Positions 6,741 to 7,773 of a DNA stretch of 7,773 nucleotides are shown piece by piece. The notes beneath the pieces were generated by a model that ran no database searches, was not told the DNA's origin, and saw only the letters and a program-made list of their open reading frames with translations. Within the stretch, counting starts at the first letter, position 1. Each line of letters starts with the position of its first letter. This DNA is from Buchnera aphidicola (Hyalopterus amygdali) (lineage in GTDB: Bacteria; Pseudomonadota; Gammaproteobacteria; Enterobacterales; Enterobacteriaceae): the NCBI RefSeq assembly GCF_964059015.1, contig NZ_OZ060384.1, positions 1 to 7,773 of the forward strand. Direction: 5' to 3'. Position numbers and translations under genes: made by a program.

Positions 6741-7592
6741 ATGTCATTTAGAAAAAGTTATGTATATAATCAAAACCCAACTTTTACACCACCAAAAAAT
6801 AATAAAAGACGACCATATTTTATATGTTTTGCTATGAAAAAAGCGTCAGAAATAGATGTTGCGCGATGTGAATTAAATTATGTTATTCAGCCAAAAAATG
6901 TTAAAACCGGTATCCCGTTAAAAAGATATAGAAGATTGAATGAACATCGAGCATCTGCAATGAGAGCGATGGTCTTAGCCATGCTTTACCATTTTAATAT
7001 CTCTTCCCAATTAGTACAAGCATCAGTAGAACAATTATCTGATGAATGCGGTTTATCAACATTATCTAAAATTGGAAATAAATCTATTACCCGCGCTTCT
7101 AGATTAATTACGCAGTTTATGGAACCAATGGGATTTGTAACTTGTAAAAAAATATGGGATCGAGTATTGGGCAATTATATGCCAAAAATGATTACACTTA
7201 CCCCATTATTTTTTATGTTATTAAATATAAGTGAAAAACAATTAATAAATGCTAAAAACCAACAATTAGGATGGATTAATAAAAATTTAATTATTAAGGG
7301 ATTAAAACCGATCAGTGCAATAGAGGCGCAAAGACGAGCTAAAGATACTCAAATGAGAAATCTTTTTAAATATAGAATTTCTAAACATAATTTTTATAAA
7401 AAAAGAAAGCATGCACAACGAATTATAGCCCTAGATGAAAAAGAAGCACGACAAAAAATACTACGAGCCCTTGTTGGTAAATATTCCATTAGTGAGTTAA
7501 CTAAACTTGGACCAAGTGGATTAAAAAAACAGGTAAATATTAGCTATTATTATTTAAAGAAAATCGCTACAAACACCTATCCCGATAATTAA
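6741..7592 (+). CDS. repA1: IncFII-family replication initiator RepA1
   Basis: RepA1 should bind the plasmid origin, probably in cis just downstream of its own gene as in IncFII plasmids, and recruit the host replication machinery. The 283-residue length is close to the roughly 285 of IncFII RepA. Family blocks include NPTFTPP near the N terminus (12-18), RRLNEHRA (64-71), SVEQLSDECGLST (95-107) and KSITRASRL (114-122). A basic stretch at about 198-228 (QRRAKD to KRKHAQR) has a counterpart in IncFII RepA but is missing in RepA2. The ATG at 6741 is preceded by a minimal ATGTAA at 6734-6739 and only a weak ribosome site (TAAG). It is divergent from yqhA, and its end converges with the leu operon across the presumed circular junction. 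Confidence 0.95.
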   Translation: MSFRKSYVYNQNPTFTPPKNNKRRPYFICFAMKKASEIDVARCELNYVIQPKNVKTGIPLKRYRRLNEHRASAMRAMVLAMLYHFNISSQLVQASVEQLSDECGLSTLSKIGNKSITRASRLITQFMEPMGFVTCKKIWDRVLGNYMPKMITLTPLFFMLLNISEKQLINAKNQQLGWINKNLIIKGLKPISAIEAQRRAKDTQMRNLFKYRISKHNFYKKRKHAQRIIALDEKEARQKILRALVGKYSISELTKLGPSGLKKQVNISYYYLKKIATNTYPDN

Positions 7593-7703
7593 AAAAATAA
7601 TATTGAACTAAAAAAATAGTAATACTAAAAAAACTAACTGCTTTTTAAAATACGTTCTCTATACGTAGAATTTTTTATGCCTAAACCCACACTAACTCTC
7701 TAG

Positions 7704-7730
7704 CCCCGCCCTAAATTAACCCCCGCCCTA
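7704..7730. repeat. Direct repeat CCCCGCCCTA x2 in a C-rich island
   Basis: CCCCGCCCTA occurs at 7704-7713 and 7721-7730, 17 nt apart. The surrounding 7681-7733 is roughly half G+C, almost all C on this strand, in otherwise very A/T-rich DNA. The opposite strand has four tracts of at least three G (GGGCGGG twice), able in principle to fold into a G-quadruplex with loops of 1, about 10 and 1 nt. Confidence 0.8.
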
Positions 7731-7734
7731 CACC

Positions 7735-7769
7735 TTTTTTTAAATTACGTACTATATAATTTAAAAAAA
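7735..7769. repeat. A/T inverted repeat, 13-bp arms
   Basis: TTTTTTTAAATTA (7735-7747) is the exact reverse complement of 7757-7769, with a 9-nt CGTACTATA between. The arms lack G and C, so as a terminator it would be weak; an easily melted element next to the C-rich island fits an origin better. Confidence 0.7.
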
Positions 7770-7773
7770 ATGA

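Larger units (their letters stand above)
1..7773. other. Probable complete circular leucine plasmid (pLeu type) of Buchnera aphidicola
   Basis: Seen: leuABCD, repA1, repA2 and yqhA are all present and uninterrupted, both window ends are non-coding, and base composition is strongly A+T rich with long A and T runs. Known: Buchnera plasmids of this gene content and about this size carry leucine synthesis in many aphid lineages, with RepA proteins related to the IncFII family. Inferred: the window is the entire plasmid, linearised between repA1 and leuD. Joining the ends gives a convergent intergenic region of about 316 nt containing repeats, which suits an origin. The alternative is a chromosomal or partial segment; the closed gene set argues against that. 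Confidence 0.9.
7593..7773. other. Probable replication-origin region downstream of repA1
   Basis: No gene is seen. Repeats include ACTAAAAAAA at 7607-7616 and 7624-7633 (17-nt period), ATACGT at 7650-7655 and 7661-7666 (11-nt period), ACTAACT at 7633-7639 and 7691-7697, a C-rich island at 7681-7733, and an A/T inverted repeat at 7735-7769. In IncFII replicons the origin lies just downstream of repA; that precedent and the repeats make this the best origin candidate. No convincing DnaA box (TTATCCACA type) was found. A weak 4-bp stem with a TACG loop and T6 (7659-7676) might end repA1 transcripts. Confidence 0.6.

Noticed and set aside
6986..7174. Minus-strand open frame of 62 codons
   Set aside because: Antisense to the conserved block of repA1; shadow frame.
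1..7773. CRISPR arrays, tRNA or rRNA genes, insertion sequences, toxin-antitoxin or defence genes
   Set aside because: I looked for regular spaced repeats, cloverleaf-like sequences, transposase motifs and extra small genes on both strands and saw none.

Overview
The window looks like one complete small circular plasmid, opened at an arbitrary point in its replication-origin region. It carries leuABCD, two IncFII-type replication genes (repA1, repA2) and the membrane-protein gene yqhA. This gene set and order, the size of about 7.8 kb and the extreme A+T richness match the leucine plasmids (pLeu) of Buchnera aphidicola, the obligate aphid endosymbiont. The host aphid cannot be named from sequence alone. 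Circularity is inferred: both ends are non-coding and no gene is cut.

Layout. 1-95 holds three copies of ATAAATGC and a 12-bp palindrome, probably half of the origin region. A Rho-independent terminator (94-130) closes the leucine operon. The operon lies on the minus strand and reads leuA (4862-3309), leuB (3267-2176), leuC (best start 2174, end 762), leuD (759-136). The gaps are 41, 1 and 2 nt. All catalytic, metal-binding and cluster residues checked are intact and, for LeuA, LeuB and LeuC, fall at the E. coli residue numbers. Between leuA and repA2 is a perfect 102-nt palindrome (LIR1, 50-bp arms, 2-nt centre) that overlaps the last bases of repA2. repA2 (minus strand, GTG start) follows, then a 184-nt spacer with a good sigma70-type promoter, then yqhA (minus strand). 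A second perfect palindrome (LIR2, 40-bp arms, 1-nt centre) separates yqhA from repA1, which is divergent on the plus strand and has its own promoter. After repA1 comes a gene-free stretch with short direct repeats, a C-rich island and an A/T inverted repeat. It would join position 1 on the circle.

How the parts work together. RepA1, possibly with the shorter paralogue RepA2, should initiate replication, most likely at the convergent intergenic region between repA1 and leuD (7593 to 135 across the junction). leuABCD turns 2-ketoisovalerate into 2-ketoisocaproate, the direct precursor of leucine, which the symbiont supplies to its aphid. Carrying the operon on a plasmid allows gene amplification. 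No leader-peptide attenuator of the enteric type is visible before leuA, and no tap/CopA-like control element is obvious before repA1.

This is a known type of replicon rather than a new system. The parts most worth a second look are the two very long perfect palindromes, the repeat-rich origin candidate with its G-quadruplex-capable island, the loss of a basic segment in RepA2 together with its A6G7 tract, and the matched promoters of the two rep genes.
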